DNA of 64,000 nt from Bradyrhizobium canariense (GCF_019402665.1 NZ_VSST01000049.1:1-64000), one strand, 5' to 3'; counted from the first letter of the stretch, positions 18,059 to 26,891 are shown. The notes: a model not told the origin generated them from the sequence alone. Program-made: numbers and translations.

Positions 18059-18751
18059 CTACCCACCCCGGATCGGCGGCATCGCCACCTGGTCGCGGCG
18101 GCAGGCGCGGCGGTCGATCTCCTCGCAGGCGCGGAATTGCAGGTCCTTGCTGAGGCAGATGCGGACTTCCGATAGCCGCGTCCGGTTGCAGGTGATCGAG
18201 ACGGCGGCATTGCTGAGGCCCGGATTGGCCTTGATGAAGGCTTCCTCCACCTCCGCCGGCGCCACGGTCTTGGCCTCCGACAGATCGAGATATTCAGCCG
18301 GAATCTTGATCGCGGCGCGCGCCTTCCGGATCGTTTCGAAATAGCTGCGGTCGGCCAGGCCCGAGCAGGTGCCGTGCTTGTCCCATTCGTTGAAGATCAG
18401 ACCCGGCGCCGGCATCAGATCGAGCATGGAGGAGACGATGCTGCGGTTCAGCCGCGGCGAGGGCCGCTGGCAATATTCCGGAAAACCGTTCTCATATTGC
18501 GGCCACAGACCATGCACCACGAAAGCGTAGGGCCGTCCGCTGCACTGGGTCTGCGAGCGGCCGCCGCGCTCCGCCGCCTCCTCGCAGAAGGAGGGCGACC
18601 ACGACAGCGACAGCACATAAAAATCGAATTCGCCGGGCGTGTTCTGCCGCTTGTCCTGGGCCTTGGCACCGCCGGCCAGCGCAGCCAGCCCGGCTGCAAG
18701 CGTCAGCGAGATCATAAGGCGGGAGAAAAAATGCAATCTGGAATGAAACAT
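18059..18751 (-). CDS. Ribonuclease T2 family protein
   Basis: 230 residues from ATG 18751. A signal peptide (about 1-32, ending GGAKAQ) sends it to the periplasm. The two catalytic segments are intact: CAS I as FVVHGLWPQ and CAS II as NEWDKHGTC, each with its histidine, so it should cleave RNA non-specifically like RNase I. Six or more cysteines suggest disulfides. Downstream of another small secreted protein on the same strand. Confidence 0.93.
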   Translation of the reverse strand: MFHSRLHFFSRLMISLTLAAGLAALAGGAKAQDKRQNTPGEFDFYVLSLSWSPSFCEEAAERGGRSQTQCSGRPYAFVVHGLWPQYENGFPEYCQRPSPRLNRSIVSSMLDLMPAPGLIFNEWDKHGTCSGLADRSYFETIRKARAAIKIPAEYLDLSEAKTVAPAEVEEAFIKANPGLSNAAVSITCNRTRLSEVRICLSKDLQFRACEEIDRRACRRDQVAMPPIRGG

Positions 18752-18871
18752 GGCGACGCCCCTCAACTAGACTGTGCAGAAGAGCCTAGCAGGCGGTAAG
18801 AACATTTCAAGAACAAAATTCGGACGACCGTCGTTCGGCCGCCTGATCGGTCCGGATCAGAACTTTTGCAA

Positions 18872-19336
18872 TTATTGTTTGGCGGCGCGGCAGGCCGGGT
18901 TGTAGGCCCAGTTGCGGTCGAGCCCGACCACACACCATTCGACGCCCTGGCCGTAGCCGGCGAAGCCGCCATCCTCGACAATCGAGAAATGCACCTTGCG
19001 CAGCTTGCCATCCGTGAGCATAGCCTCGCCGGTGCAATAGCGGCGCGGGATGTTGTCGGACGCCCAGGGCCGGAACGCGGTCTCGTGAACGGCGGAGAAG
19101 CCGGTGATCTTCAACGAGGAATTCCAGAACGAGCTTTCTTTCTCCCAGAACTGGCTGGCGATCGTCGGCAGCGCCCTGTCGCATTCGGAGACGTTGCCGT
19201 CATAGCGCGGCCCGCTCAGCCAGAAATTCAGCTCCAGCGGATTGGCGGCCCTGGCCTCACCGAGCGACAACGCCCCAAACAGGAGGCCGAGCACGGCGGC
19301 AAAGCGGAGCGATTTCAGGAAGGTCGAGGCGCGCAT
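18872..19336 (-). CDS. Secreted protein of unknown function
   Basis: 154 residues from ATG 19336 (ATG 19354 is also possible). A signal peptide ends near GEARAANP. The mature part contains four cysteines and several tryptophans (NFWLSGPRYDG, SFWNSS, VEWCVVG). I recognise no named family. The spacing to the RNase T2 gene (120 bp) neither supports nor excludes an operon. Confidence 0.75.
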   Translation of the reverse strand: MRASTFLKSLRFAAVLGLLFGALSLGEARAANPLELNFWLSGPRYDGNVSECDRALPTIASQFWEKESSFWNSSLKITGFSAVHETAFRPWASDNIPRRYCTGEAMLTDGKLRKVHFSIVEDGGFAGYGQGVEWCVVGLDRNWAYNPACRAAKQ

Positions 19337-19518
19337 GGGCAATCCAGACAGCATGATCTGCGAGGGTCCGACGGTGCCGTGAAGGCCGGGGGAGGTCAAG
19401 TGCAGCGCGGCAACACTTGCCGACGAGTTGACCGCAATGCTGCAATAGAGGGGTCTTCGGTTCTTTCCACCGCCGCGCCGGCACCGTAAACTGCCGCTAA
19501 CCAATCGGAGTGACGGGA

Positions 19519-19812
19519 ATGCGAATCATTGCGGCCGCGGGCCTACTTGCCTTGGGTATGATGGCGAGCCAGTCGGCGCGCGCCGATCTGCTTCCGGTGC
19601 CTCCGTTCAAGGGCAACGACACCGGCGGTATCATCGCCTATTCGATGGCAACCCAGGTCGATGCGCGGCAGGTCGCGGTCGATCACTGCGCGCGCTACGG
19701 CAAGGTCGCCAAATTCCTGGCGATGCAGGCCTATGAGGGCGGCTACATCTCGTTCTCCTGCCGCTGGGTGCCCTATGGCGCGGCCGACCAGCCGATCCGC
19801 ACGCTCTACTGA
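19519..19812 (+). CDS. Small secreted protein of unknown function
   Basis: 97 residues. Signal peptide of about 22 residues ending QSARAD; the mature protein has two cysteines (DHCARYG, FSCRWVPYG), probably one disulfide. The start at ATG 19519 is preferred over GTG 19510 because CGGAG then lies 8 bases upstream. It is 44 bp upstream of a DUF3617 protein gene, likely co-transcribed. Confidence 0.75.
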   Translation: MRIIAAAGLLALGMMASQSARADLLPVPPFKGNDTGGIIAYSMATQVDARQVAVDHCARYGKVAKFLAMQAYEGGYISFSCRWVPYGAADQPIRTLY

Positions 19813-19856
19813 GGCGCTTTCGCAGCGCCGCTACCTCTCAGCCGGGAGCTTCCCAC

Positions 19857-20387
19857 ATGACGCGCAAACTCGCTTTGCTCGGCTCCGCCCTTTGCCTCGT
19901 CGTGTCGGCAGGCAGCGCCCGCGCTGACGACCTGCCGGTGCGCAAGGCGGGCCTGTGGGAATTGAAGATGGTCAGGACCGGCACGCCGGTGCCCGAGATG
20001 ACCATGCAGCACTGCACCGACGAGACCGTCGACAAGGAGATGAACAACAACGTCTCCCCGATGGCCAAGCAGATTTGCGCCAAGCAGGACATCAAGAAGA
20101 CCGCGACCGGCTATGTCAGCGATTCCGAATGCAATGTCGCCGGCATCAGCACGACCTCGCATGCCGAGATCACCGGCGATTTCAATTCGGCCTATACAGT
20201 GAAGACGTCGTCGCACGCGCAAGGCGGCGCCGCCGGCGCAGCAGGCCGCGACACGACCCTGCAGCTCGAAGCGAAATGGCTGGGGGCCTGCAAGCCGGAC
20301 CAGAAGCCCGGCGACATCGTGATGCCCGGCGGCTTCAAGATGAACGTGCGCGACATGGACAAGCTGAAAGCGCTGTTGCCGAAGTAA
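19857..20387 (+). CDS. DUF3617 domain secreted protein
   Basis: 176 residues. Signal peptide ending SARADD, then the family core: AGLWELKMVRTG, the cysteine in MQHCTDE, CAKQDIKKTATGY and SECN. DUF3617 proteins are periplasmic, with conserved cysteines and no assigned function. Second gene after the small secreted protein at 19519. Confidence 0.85.
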   Translation: MTRKLALLGSALCLVVSAGSARADDLPVRKAGLWELKMVRTGTPVPEMTMQHCTDETVDKEMNNNVSPMAKQICAKQDIKKTATGYVSDSECNVAGISTTSHAEITGDFNSAYTVKTSSHAQGGAAGAAGRDTTLQLEAKWLGACKPDQKPGDIVMPGGFKMNVRDMDKLKALLPK

Positions 20388-20392
20388 GACTC

Positions 20393-20552
20393 TTCCCTCT
20401 CCCCTTGCGGGAGAGGGTGGCTCGCCGCGTAGCGGCGAGACGGGTGAGGGGTCTGTCTCCGCGTGTGACTCTTTTCGCTTTTGAATTCGCGGAGAGAGAC
20501 CCCTCATCAGGCGCTTCGCGCCACCTTCTCCCACAGGAGGGGGAGAAGGGAA
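20393..20552. repeat. Palindromic repeat of the CCCTCTCCC type
   Basis: Left arm has the hairpin CTCTCCCCTTGCGGGAGAG then GCTCGCCGCGTAGCGGCGAG and GGGTGAGGGG; the right arm mirrors this as CCCCTCATC, GGCGCTTCGCGCC and CTTCTCCC...GGGAGAAGG. It fills the gap between two convergent genes. Related units are at 51135 and 52270. Confidence 0.85.
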
Positions 20553-20559
20553 GAGGCAG

Positions 20560-21948
20560 CTACACCGGTATCCGCACGCTTGCTCTCAATCCGCCCATCG
20601 GGCTGTCGCCAAGGGTGATGTCGCCGCCGTGCGAACGGGCGATGTCGCGGGCGATCGCGAGGCCAAGACCCGTGCCGCCTTCGTCCTGGTTGCGGGCGTT
20701 GTCCAGCCGCAGGAACGGCTTGAACACCTCTTCGCGTAAGTGCGCGGGAATACCCGGGCCGTCGTCGTCGACTGTCACGGTCAAATAACGGTGATCGCGC
20801 TGGCCGGTGATGGCGATGGCCTTGCCGTAGCGGGCGGCGTTGGTGACGAGGTTGGCGAGGCAGCGCTTGAACGAGGCCGGCTTCACCGTGACCACGGGCA
20901 GCCCGTTGAACGCGACGGTCGCAATGTGGCCGTGGCGTTCGGCGTCGCTGCGCAGCTCCTCGAGCGCCTGCGCCATGTCGGTCGGCTGCGACTGCTCGCC
21001 GGAATCGCCGCGGGCGAACGCGAGATAGTCCTCCAGCATCATCGACATCTCGTCGACGTCCTTGCGCATGCCCTCCATTTCGGGGCTGTCGCCGATCAGC
21101 GCCAGCTCGAGCTTGAACCGCGTCAGGATCGTGCGCAGATCGTGGCTCACGCCGGCGAGCATCGCGGTGCGCTGCTCCATCGTCCGCTCGATGCGCGACT
21201 TCATTTCGAGGAAGGCGACCGACGCGCGCCGCACCTCGCGCGCGCCGCGCGGACGGAAATTCGGCGCCTCGCGGCCCTTGCCGAAACTTTCGGCGGCATC
21301 GGCAAGTCGAAGGATCGGCTTGATCTGGTTGCGCAGGAATAGCACCGCGACGATCAGCAGAATCGAGGACGTTCCGACCATCCAGAACAGGAAGATCTCC
21401 GAGTTCGAGGCATAAGCCGCGCTGCGCTGCGCGAACACGCGCATCACGGCGTCGTCGAGCTGAATCCGGATCTCGACCAGGTTGGAGCGGCCGACCGTAT
21501 CGATCCAGAAGGAGCGCCCGATCTGGCGGCCGAGCTGCACTGACAGCGTCTGGTCGAGCAGCGAGAAGAACGGCTTGGGTCCCGGCGGCGGCATGTCGCC
21601 GGCCGGGAGGAAATCGACGACGAGGCCCAGGCGCTGCTGCGCGATGCGGCGGATCTGGTCGCGATCCTTGTCTTGCGGATAGCCCTTGTAGACGTCGATC
21701 AGCGCGGCGATGTCTTGCACCACCGCGGCCGACAGGCGCCGTGTCACCGTGTTCCAGTGCCGCTCCATGAACACGAAGGCGACGACCGATTGCAGGATCA
21801 CCATCGGCACGATCATGATCAGCAGCGCACGCGCGTAGAGGCCGGTCGGCATCCAGCCCTTGAACGCATTGCCCATCCAGCCATTGGCGGCGGAGACGCG
21901 GCCGGCGGCGCTCTTCAAAAGCGTCAGGCCGCTATCGATCGTGCTCAT
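20560..21948 (-). CDS. EnvZ-type sensor histidine kinase
   Basis: 462 residues. Two membrane helices (about 40-62 and 183-206) bracket a periplasmic domain; a HAMP region follows, then the dimerisation/phosphoacceptor helix SHDLRTIL (His near 270) and the HATPase domain with N box (NLVTNAARYG), G1 (DDDGPGIP) and G2 (GGTGLGLAI). The usual proline after RT in the H-box is replaced by isoleucine. Third gene of a MarR-OmpR-EnvZ operon, 18 bp after the regulator stop. Confidence 0.93.
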   Translation of the reverse strand: MSTIDSGLTLLKSAAGRVSAANGWMGNAFKGWMPTGLYARALLIMIVPMVILQSVVAFVFMERHWNTVTRRLSAAVVQDIAALIDVYKGYPQDKDRDQIRRIAQQRLGLVVDFLPAGDMPPPGPKPFFSLLDQTLSVQLGRQIGRSFWIDTVGRSNLVEIRIQLDDAVMRVFAQRSAAYASNSEIFLFWMVGTSSILLIVAVLFLRNQIKPILRLADAAESFGKGREAPNFRPRGAREVRRASVAFLEMKSRIERTMEQRTAMLAGVSHDLRTILTRFKLELALIGDSPEMEGMRKDVDEMSMMLEDYLAFARGDSGEQSQPTDMAQALEELRSDAERHGHIATVAFNGLPVVTVKPASFKRCLANLVTNAARYGKAIAITGQRDHRYLTVTVDDDGPGIPAHLREEVFKPFLRLDNARNQDEGGTGLGLAIARDIARSHGGDITLGDSPMGGLRASVRIPV

Positions 21949-21966
21949 CGGTGGCGCTTTACTGCT

Positions 21967-22698
21967 TTATGGCGAGGCTACCAGCCGGTAGCCAATCCCG
22001 CGCACGGCCTGGAGGAACAGCGGATTGGCGGGATCGGTCTCGATCTTGCGCCGGAGGCGGTTGATCTGCACGTCGACGGCGCGCTCGTTGACGCTGCCAT
22101 TGCCGGTCAGCGCGCTGCGCGGCACGGTCTCGCCCGGTGTCTCCGACAGGATCCGCAGCATCTCGCGCTCGCGGTCGGTGAGGTGAATGACGTCTTCGCC
22201 CTGGCGCAATTCGCCGCGCTCGAGGTGATAGATGTACGGGCCAAACGCGATCTTCTCCACTGCAGCGGCCTGCGGCGGCGGCGCAGCGCGCTTGAGGATG
22301 TTGTTGATGCGCAGCGCAAGCTCGCGCGGCTCGAACGGCTTTGCGACGTAATCGTCGGCGCCGATCTGCAGGCCTTCGATGCGCGCTTCGGCTTCATGCC
22401 GCGCCGTCAGCATCACGATCGGCACCGAGGACGAGGTCCGGATGAAACGGGCGAGATCGAAGCCGGTCTCGCCGGGCATCATGACATCCAGGATCAAGAG
22501 GTCGAAGTGCAGGCCCAAAAGCTTGGAACGGGCGTCGCTGGCGCTCGCGGCGGTCGAGACGCGATAGCCTTCGCCGGCAAGGAAGCGCGAGAGCAGATCG
22601 CGGATGCGGCGGTCGTCGTCGACCAGCAGGAGATGCGGGGCATCGTCGGCGGGGCGTGCCGGCGGGCGTGCGAGCGTTGCAGCGAGCGGCACGGTCAC
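21967..22698 (-). CDS. OmpR/PhoB-family response regulator
   Basis: 243 residues. Receiver with Asp71 as phosphoacceptor (LILDVMMP), acidic cluster VDDD, Thr in MLTARH and Lys in AKPF; C-terminal winged helix (HLTDREREMLRIL, RAVDVQINRLRRKIE, VRGIGYRL). It starts with GTG at 22698, overlapping the MarR stop codon (GTGA), so its translation is coupled to MarR. A MarR gene followed by this regulator recalls the petP-petR pair of Rhodobacter; the identity is inferred from arrangement. Confidence 0.93.
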   Translation of the reverse strand: MTVPLAATLARPPARPADDAPHLLLVDDDRRIRDLLSRFLAGEGYRVSTAASASDARSKLLGLHFDLLILDVMMPGETGFDLARFIRTSSSVPIVMLTARHEAEARIEGLQIGADDYVAKPFEPRELALRINNILKRAAPPPQAAAVEKIAFGPYIYHLERGELRQGEDVIHLTDREREMLRILSETPGETVPRSALTGNGSVNERAVDVQINRLRRKIETDPANPLFLQAVRGIGYRLVASP

Positions 22699-23234
22699 TC
22701 CTTGTCCTGATTGACGGTGGCAAAGATCGTCTCCAGCACCTTGTCCGGATCGTCGCGGTCGATCATCGCGCGCAGGAAGCGCTTGACGGTCTCGGCATCC
22801 TGCGGCGCCATCTCGGCGAGTGCCTTGGTGATGCGCGTGGTCTGCAGGCCTGCGAGCTTCTGCACCAGCGCCTCGCCCTTCGGTGTCGCAAACAGCAGGC
22901 GTTGGCGGCGATCATTGTCGCCGGTCTTCTGCACGATATAGCCCTCGTCCAGGAGCTGCTTGAGCACCCGGCCGAGCGATTGCTTGGTGATACGCAGGAC
23001 GTCGAGGAGGTCGGCGACCTTGAGGCCGGGATAACGATAGACAAAGTGCATGACGCGGTGATGGGCCCGGCCGAAGCCGAACGCCTCCAGCTCCTGGTCG
23101 GGATCGCCGACGAAATCGCGATAAGCGAAGAACAGCAGTTCGATAATATCCCAGCGCAAATTGCCTCCGTCGTCTGCGGCCGGCCGCGGCCCGGCAGCGT
23201 CTTGAGAAGGAGTCGCGAAATTTATGTCAGGCAT
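22695..23234 (-). CDS. MarR family transcriptional regulator
   Basis: 179 residues from ATG 23234. Winged helix-turn-helix: KVADLLDVLRITKQSLGRVLKQLL (recognition region) then the wing DNDRRQRLLFATPKG. First gene of the operon with an OmpR regulator and kinase; its stop overlaps the GTG of the regulator. It probably controls its own promoter: ATTGA (23235-23239) and TCAAT (23252-23256) form an inverted repeat at the start codon. Ligand unknown. Confidence 0.9.
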   Translation of the reverse strand: MPDINFATPSQDAAGPRPAADDGGNLRWDIIELLFFAYRDFVGDPDQELEAFGFGRAHHRVMHFVYRYPGLKVADLLDVLRITKQSLGRVLKQLLDEGYIVQKTGDNDRRQRLLFATPKGEALVQKLAGLQTTRITKALAEMAPQDAETVKRFLRAMIDRDDPDKVLETIFATVNQDKE

Positions 23235-23573
23235 ATTGACGTATCTTGGTCTCAATGTTACAAAACGATCAGCCCGCACGAAATTTTAGATCGTTTCGCG
23301 TCGGGTGGGCATCGAAGCAAGGCCGCCGCAGTGGGCCGGACGGGCGGCGACGGCCGGAGCAGATCTACCGTGCGATTGTCGAACGGCATTTCGGCAAAAC
23401 ATACTGGACTTCCGTCTTCCGCAAAAGCATGTCCTCGGTGACATGCTGGCCACGGAAACCGGCCGTAACAAGGCTGGCGGCGGTCCGGCCAGAAACCAAT
23501 CGAGCCAGCCGGGCCCAAATCAGGGCAGGTGGGTGCCACAACGGCACCGCCACCGGCAGCGGGAGGCAAGGAC
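23235..23573. other. Divergent marR / ilvE promoter region without a gene
   Basis: 339 bp. Near the marR start is the inverted repeat ATTGA-N12-TCAAT. A stem-loop AGCATGTC / GACATGCT (23426-23433 and 23440-23447) with a 6-base loop lies in the ilvE leader side, about 130 bp before the ilvE start. No leader peptide rich in branched-chain codons was seen. Short open frames here lack codon bias or a ribosome site. Confidence 0.5.
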
Positions 23574-24656
23574 ATGAGCATGAAATTCGACATCCAGCCC
23601 GCATCCAATCCGACCCCCGAGAAGGATCGGGTCGCCAAGCTGGTCGATCCCGGTTTCGGGCGCGTCTTCACCGACCACATGGCGGTGGTCCGCTACAACC
23701 AGGCCAAGGGCGGCTGGTACGAGGCGCGTGTCGAGGCCCGCGCCAATTTCCAGATCGATCCGGCCGGCGCCGTCCTCCACTACGCCCAGGAAATTTTTGA
23801 AGGCCTCAAGGCCTACAAGCGCGACGACGGCGGCGTGAACCTGTTTCGCCCCGACGCCAATGCACGGCGCTTCAAGGACTCGGCGGACCGCATGGCGATG
23901 GCGCAGCTCCCCGAAGACGTCTTCATCGAGGCGGTCGAGCAAATCGTGCGCATCGACCGCGCCTGGATGCCGGGCGGCGAGGGCAGCCTTTACCTGCGCC
24001 CCTTCATGATCGCGAGCGAGACCTTCCTCGGCGTCAAGCCGTCGTCCGAATACATTTTCGCGGTGATCGCCTCGCCGGTCGGCTCCTACTTCAAGGGCGG
24101 CCCTGCGCCGGTCTCGATCTGGGTGTCCGAGAATTACACGCGCGCCGCGGTCGGCGGCACCGGCGCCGTCAAATGCGGCGGCAACTATGCCGCGAGCCTG
24201 CGCGCCCAGGCCGAAGCGATCCAGCACGGCTGCGACCAGGTCGTGTTCCTCGATGCGATCGAGCGCCGCTATATCGAAGAGCTCGGCGGCATGAACGTGT
24301 TCTTCGTGTTCGACGACGGCTCGCTCTCGACCCCGCCGCTCGGCACCATCCTGCCCGGCATCACCCGCGATTCCATCATCGCGCTGGCCAAAGATGCCGG
24401 CAAGACGGTGCGCGAGGAGCCGTACTCGCTCGATCAGTGGCGCAAGGATGCGGCAAGCGGCAAGCTGAAGGAAGCGTTTGCCTGCGGCACCGCCGCCGTG
24501 ATCTCGCCGATCGGCACGGTGCGCTCGGTGAGCGGCGATTTCGAGATCAGCGGCGGCGCCGCGGGCCCGGTCGCCATGGGCCTGCGCAAGCAACTCGTCG
24601 ACATCCAGTACGGCCGCACCAACGATCCGCACAACTGGATCCGCAATCTGTCTTGA
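23574..24656 (+). CDS. ilvE: Branched-chain amino acid aminotransferase
   Basis: 360 residues from ATG 23574, with GGAGG 7 bases upstream; a longer frame begins at 23529. Fold-type IV PLP enzyme making Val, Ile and Leu from their 2-oxo acids with glutamate. The PLP lysine is in GAVKCGGNYAAS (near 199) and the longer sequence class (EIFEGLKAY, RPFMIASE) resembles the mitochondrial/bacterial BCAT group (IlvE type 2, about 360 residues). Divergent from the MarR operon. A 32-bp palindrome follows the stop. Confidence 0.96.
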   Translation: MSMKFDIQPASNPTPEKDRVAKLVDPGFGRVFTDHMAVVRYNQAKGGWYEARVEARANFQIDPAGAVLHYAQEIFEGLKAYKRDDGGVNLFRPDANARRFKDSADRMAMAQLPEDVFIEAVEQIVRIDRAWMPGGEGSLYLRPFMIASETFLGVKPSSEYIFAVIASPVGSYFKGGPAPVSIWVSENYTRAAVGGTGAVKCGGNYAASLRAQAEAIQHGCDQVVFLDAIERRYIEELGGMNVFFVFDDGSLSTPPLGTILPGITRDSIIALAKDAGKTVREEPYSLDQWRKDAASGKLKEAFACGTAAVISPIGTVRSVSGDFEISGGAAGPVAMGLRKQLVDIQYGRTNDPHNWIRNLS

Positions 24657-24663
24657 TTTTTGC

Positions 24664-24695
24664 CCTCTCTCTCCCCGCGCGCGGGGAGAGAGAGG
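24664..24695. repeat. Perfect 32-bp palindrome after ilvE
   Basis: CCTCTCTCTCCCCGCG (24664-24679) is followed without a spacer by its exact reverse complement (24680-24695). It starts 8 bp after the ilvE stop, with no T tract, so it could block 3' exonucleases or be a minimal copy of the CCCTCTCCC repeat family rather than a classic terminator. Confidence 0.9.
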
Positions 24696-24778
24696 CGCCA
24701 TGAACGCGACACGATGATCGTGCGACAAAGTCCGAGACCTCGAATACTCGAACATCGAGTCATCTGGACATCGCGATC

Positions 24779-25303
24779 ATGGCATCCACTCTTCCCCAAC
24801 CCCTGAAATGGGTCGTTCTCGCCGCGATCACCGGCGTCACCGTCTTTGGCATTCTGACCATCGGCCCCCAGCCGGATGTCTCCGCTGAGGGACGTTCGCC
24901 CGTCGTCGACGTGCGCACCACCGATCCGGAGATGAACACCGCGATCGCGCGCGCCCGCGGCACGCTGCCGACATTCTGGGCCTCCTACGAGGCGCCGAAG
25001 CCGTCGGAGACGGGGCATGCCCTGAAGGTGCACTTTTCGACCCGCAAAGGCGGTGAGCACATCTGGATGGCCGAGGTGAAGAAGCTAGCAAACGGGGCTT
25101 ATTCCGGCCTCTTCGCCAACGAGCCACGCGATCTGCCCGGCAAGCGGGCAGGCGACAAGGTCGAATTCACCGAAGCCGATATCTCGGACTGGATGTTCAT
25201 GCGCAACGGCAAGATCGTCGGCGGCGAAACCATCAAGCCAACGCTGAAGTCGCTGCCGAAAGCGGATGCCGACGCGCTCCGGGCGCGGATGGAGCAGCCG
25301 TAA
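24779..25303 (+). CDS. DUF2314 (YegJ-like) domain protein
   Basis: 174 residues. An N-terminal hydrophobic helix (about 10-28) anchors or exports it. The core DPEMNTAIARARGTLPTFWASY is the typical DUF2314 opening, followed by KVHFSTRKGGEHIWMAEV and DISDWMFMRNGKIVGG. Function unknown. Located between ilvE and hisS, 50 bp before hisS. Confidence 0.8.
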   Translation: MASTLPQPLKWVVLAAITGVTVFGILTIGPQPDVSAEGRSPVVDVRTTDPEMNTAIARARGTLPTFWASYEAPKPSETGHALKVHFSTRKGGEHIWMAEVKKLANGAYSGLFANEPRDLPGKRAGDKVEFTEADISDWMFMRNGKIVGGETIKPTLKSLPKADADALRARMEQP

Positions 25304-25353
25304 GAGCCTACCCGGCAGTTGCCGCCTCGCGCGTCGGCTGGTAAATGCCGCGC

Positions 25354-26874
25354 ATGGCCGAAAAATCCAAAAAACCCCAGAAACTGAAGGCGCGCCTGCC
25401 GCGCGGGCTCGAGGATCGCGATCCCGCCGCGATCCGGGCGACGCGGGAGATGGTGGAGAAGATCCGGACCGTCTATGAGCTCTACGGGTTCGAGCCCGTG
25501 GAAACGCCGGCGATGGAATACACCGATGCGCTCGGCAAGTTCCTGCCCGACCAGGATCGTCCGAACGAGGGCGTGTTCTCGTTCCAGGACGACGACGAGC
25601 AGTGGATCAGCTTGCGCTACGACCTGACCGCGCCGCTCGCGCGCTACGTTGGCGAGCGCTACGGTACCGACGGTCTTGTATTGCCCTATCGCAGCTATCG
25701 CGTCGGTTACGTCTTCCGCAACGAGAAGCCCGGCCCCGGCCGATTCCGCCAGTTCATGCAGTTCGACGCGGACACGGTGGGCTCGGCAACACCGGCGGCC
25801 GATGCCGAGATCTGCATGATGGCGGCCGACACGATGGAGGCGCTGGGCGTTGCGCGCGGCTCGTATGTCGTGAGGGTGAACAATCGCAAGGTGCTTGACG
25901 GCGTTCTGGAAGCAATCGGGCTCGGTGGCGAAGAGAACGCAGCACGCAGACTGACCGTGTTGCGCGCGATCGATAAGCTCGACAAGTTTCCCGCCGAGGA
26001 AGTTCGCAAGCTGCTCGGTCCCGGCAGATGGGATGGCGGCGAAGAAGGCAAGGGCGACTTCACGAAGGGCGCCAATTTGAGCGCGTCGGAAGCTGACGTC
26101 GTTCTCGCCATCACCAAACCGCACGACGACTGGAAAGAGGCGATCGCCGCGGCGGAAACCTATCTCGCCAAGAGCGAAGTCGGTCAGGCCGGCGTGAGCG
26201 AGCTGGAAGAAATCGCCAAACTGGTGACGGCTTCGGGATACGGCGCAGACCGCATCCGCATCGATCCCTCCGTCGTGCGCGGCCTCGAATATTACACCGG
26301 CCCCGTCTACGAGGTCGAACTGCTGCTCGAGACCAAGGACGACAAAGGCCGTCCGGTCCGGTTTGGCTCGGTCGGCGGTGGTGGCCGCTATGATGGTCTG
26401 GTCTCGCGCTTCCGCGGCGAGCCGGTGCCGGCGACCGGATTCTCGATCGGCGTGTCCAGGCTTCAGGCCGCGCTGACGCTGCTTGGCAAGCTCGACACGA
26501 AGCCAGAGTTCGGCCCCGTCGTTGTCACCGTGTTCGAGCGCGAGCGCGTCGCCGACTACCAGAAGATGGTCGCATCGTTGCGAACCGCCGGCATCCGCGC
26601 CGAACTCTATCTCGGCAATCCCAAGAACATGGGCAACCAGCTCAAATATGCCGACCGCCGCAATGCGCCCTGCGTCATCATCCAGGGCTCCGATGAAAAA
26701 GCGCGTGGCGAGGTGCAGATCAAGGATCTGATCGAGGGCGCGAAGGCGGCGGCCGCGATCGCTTCCAACCAGGAATGGCGGGAGAGCCGCCCGGCGCAGT
26801 TCTCGTGCAGCGAGGCCGACCTCGTCGCCAAAGTGCGCGAGGTGTTGGCGCGCCATGACGTGAGCTGGGGCTAG
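25354..26874 (+). CDS. hisS: Histidyl-tRNA synthetase
   Basis: 506 residues from ATG 25354; ATG 25345 is also in frame. Class II synthetase charging tRNA-His. Motif 2 reads FRNEKPGPGRFRQFMQFDADTVG in two parts (FRNEKPGPG, GRFRQFMQ), the form found in alphaproteobacteria, where tRNA-His often lacks the extra G-1. The histidine A region is GLEYYTGPVYEV and motif 3 GGGGRYDGL. C-terminal anticodon-binding domain from about 400. Longer than E. coli HisRS (424) because of an insertion around residues 190-260. Confidence 0.96.
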   Translation: MAEKSKKPQKLKARLPRGLEDRDPAAIRATREMVEKIRTVYELYGFEPVETPAMEYTDALGKFLPDQDRPNEGVFSFQDDDEQWISLRYDLTAPLARYVGERYGTDGLVLPYRSYRVGYVFRNEKPGPGRFRQFMQFDADTVGSATPAADAEICMMAADTMEALGVARGSYVVRVNNRKVLDGVLEAIGLGGEENAARRLTVLRAIDKLDKFPAEEVRKLLGPGRWDGGEEGKGDFTKGANLSASEADVVLAITKPHDDWKEAIAAAETYLAKSEVGQAGVSELEEIAKLVTASGYGADRIRIDPSVVRGLEYYTGPVYEVELLLETKDDKGRPVRFGSVGGGGRYDGLVSRFRGEPVPATGFSIGVSRLQAALTLLGKLDTKPEFGPVVVTVFERERVADYQKMVASLRTAGIRAELYLGNPKNMGNQLKYADRRNAPCVIIQGSDEKARGEVQIKDLIEGAKAAAAIASNQEWRESRPAQFSCSEADLVAKVREVLARHDVSWG

Positions 26875-26891
26875 CTATTCGCTGGTGCGCC

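Noticed and set aside
25099..26856. 585-residue minus-strand frame
   Set aside because: Antisense to hisS; no domain recognised.
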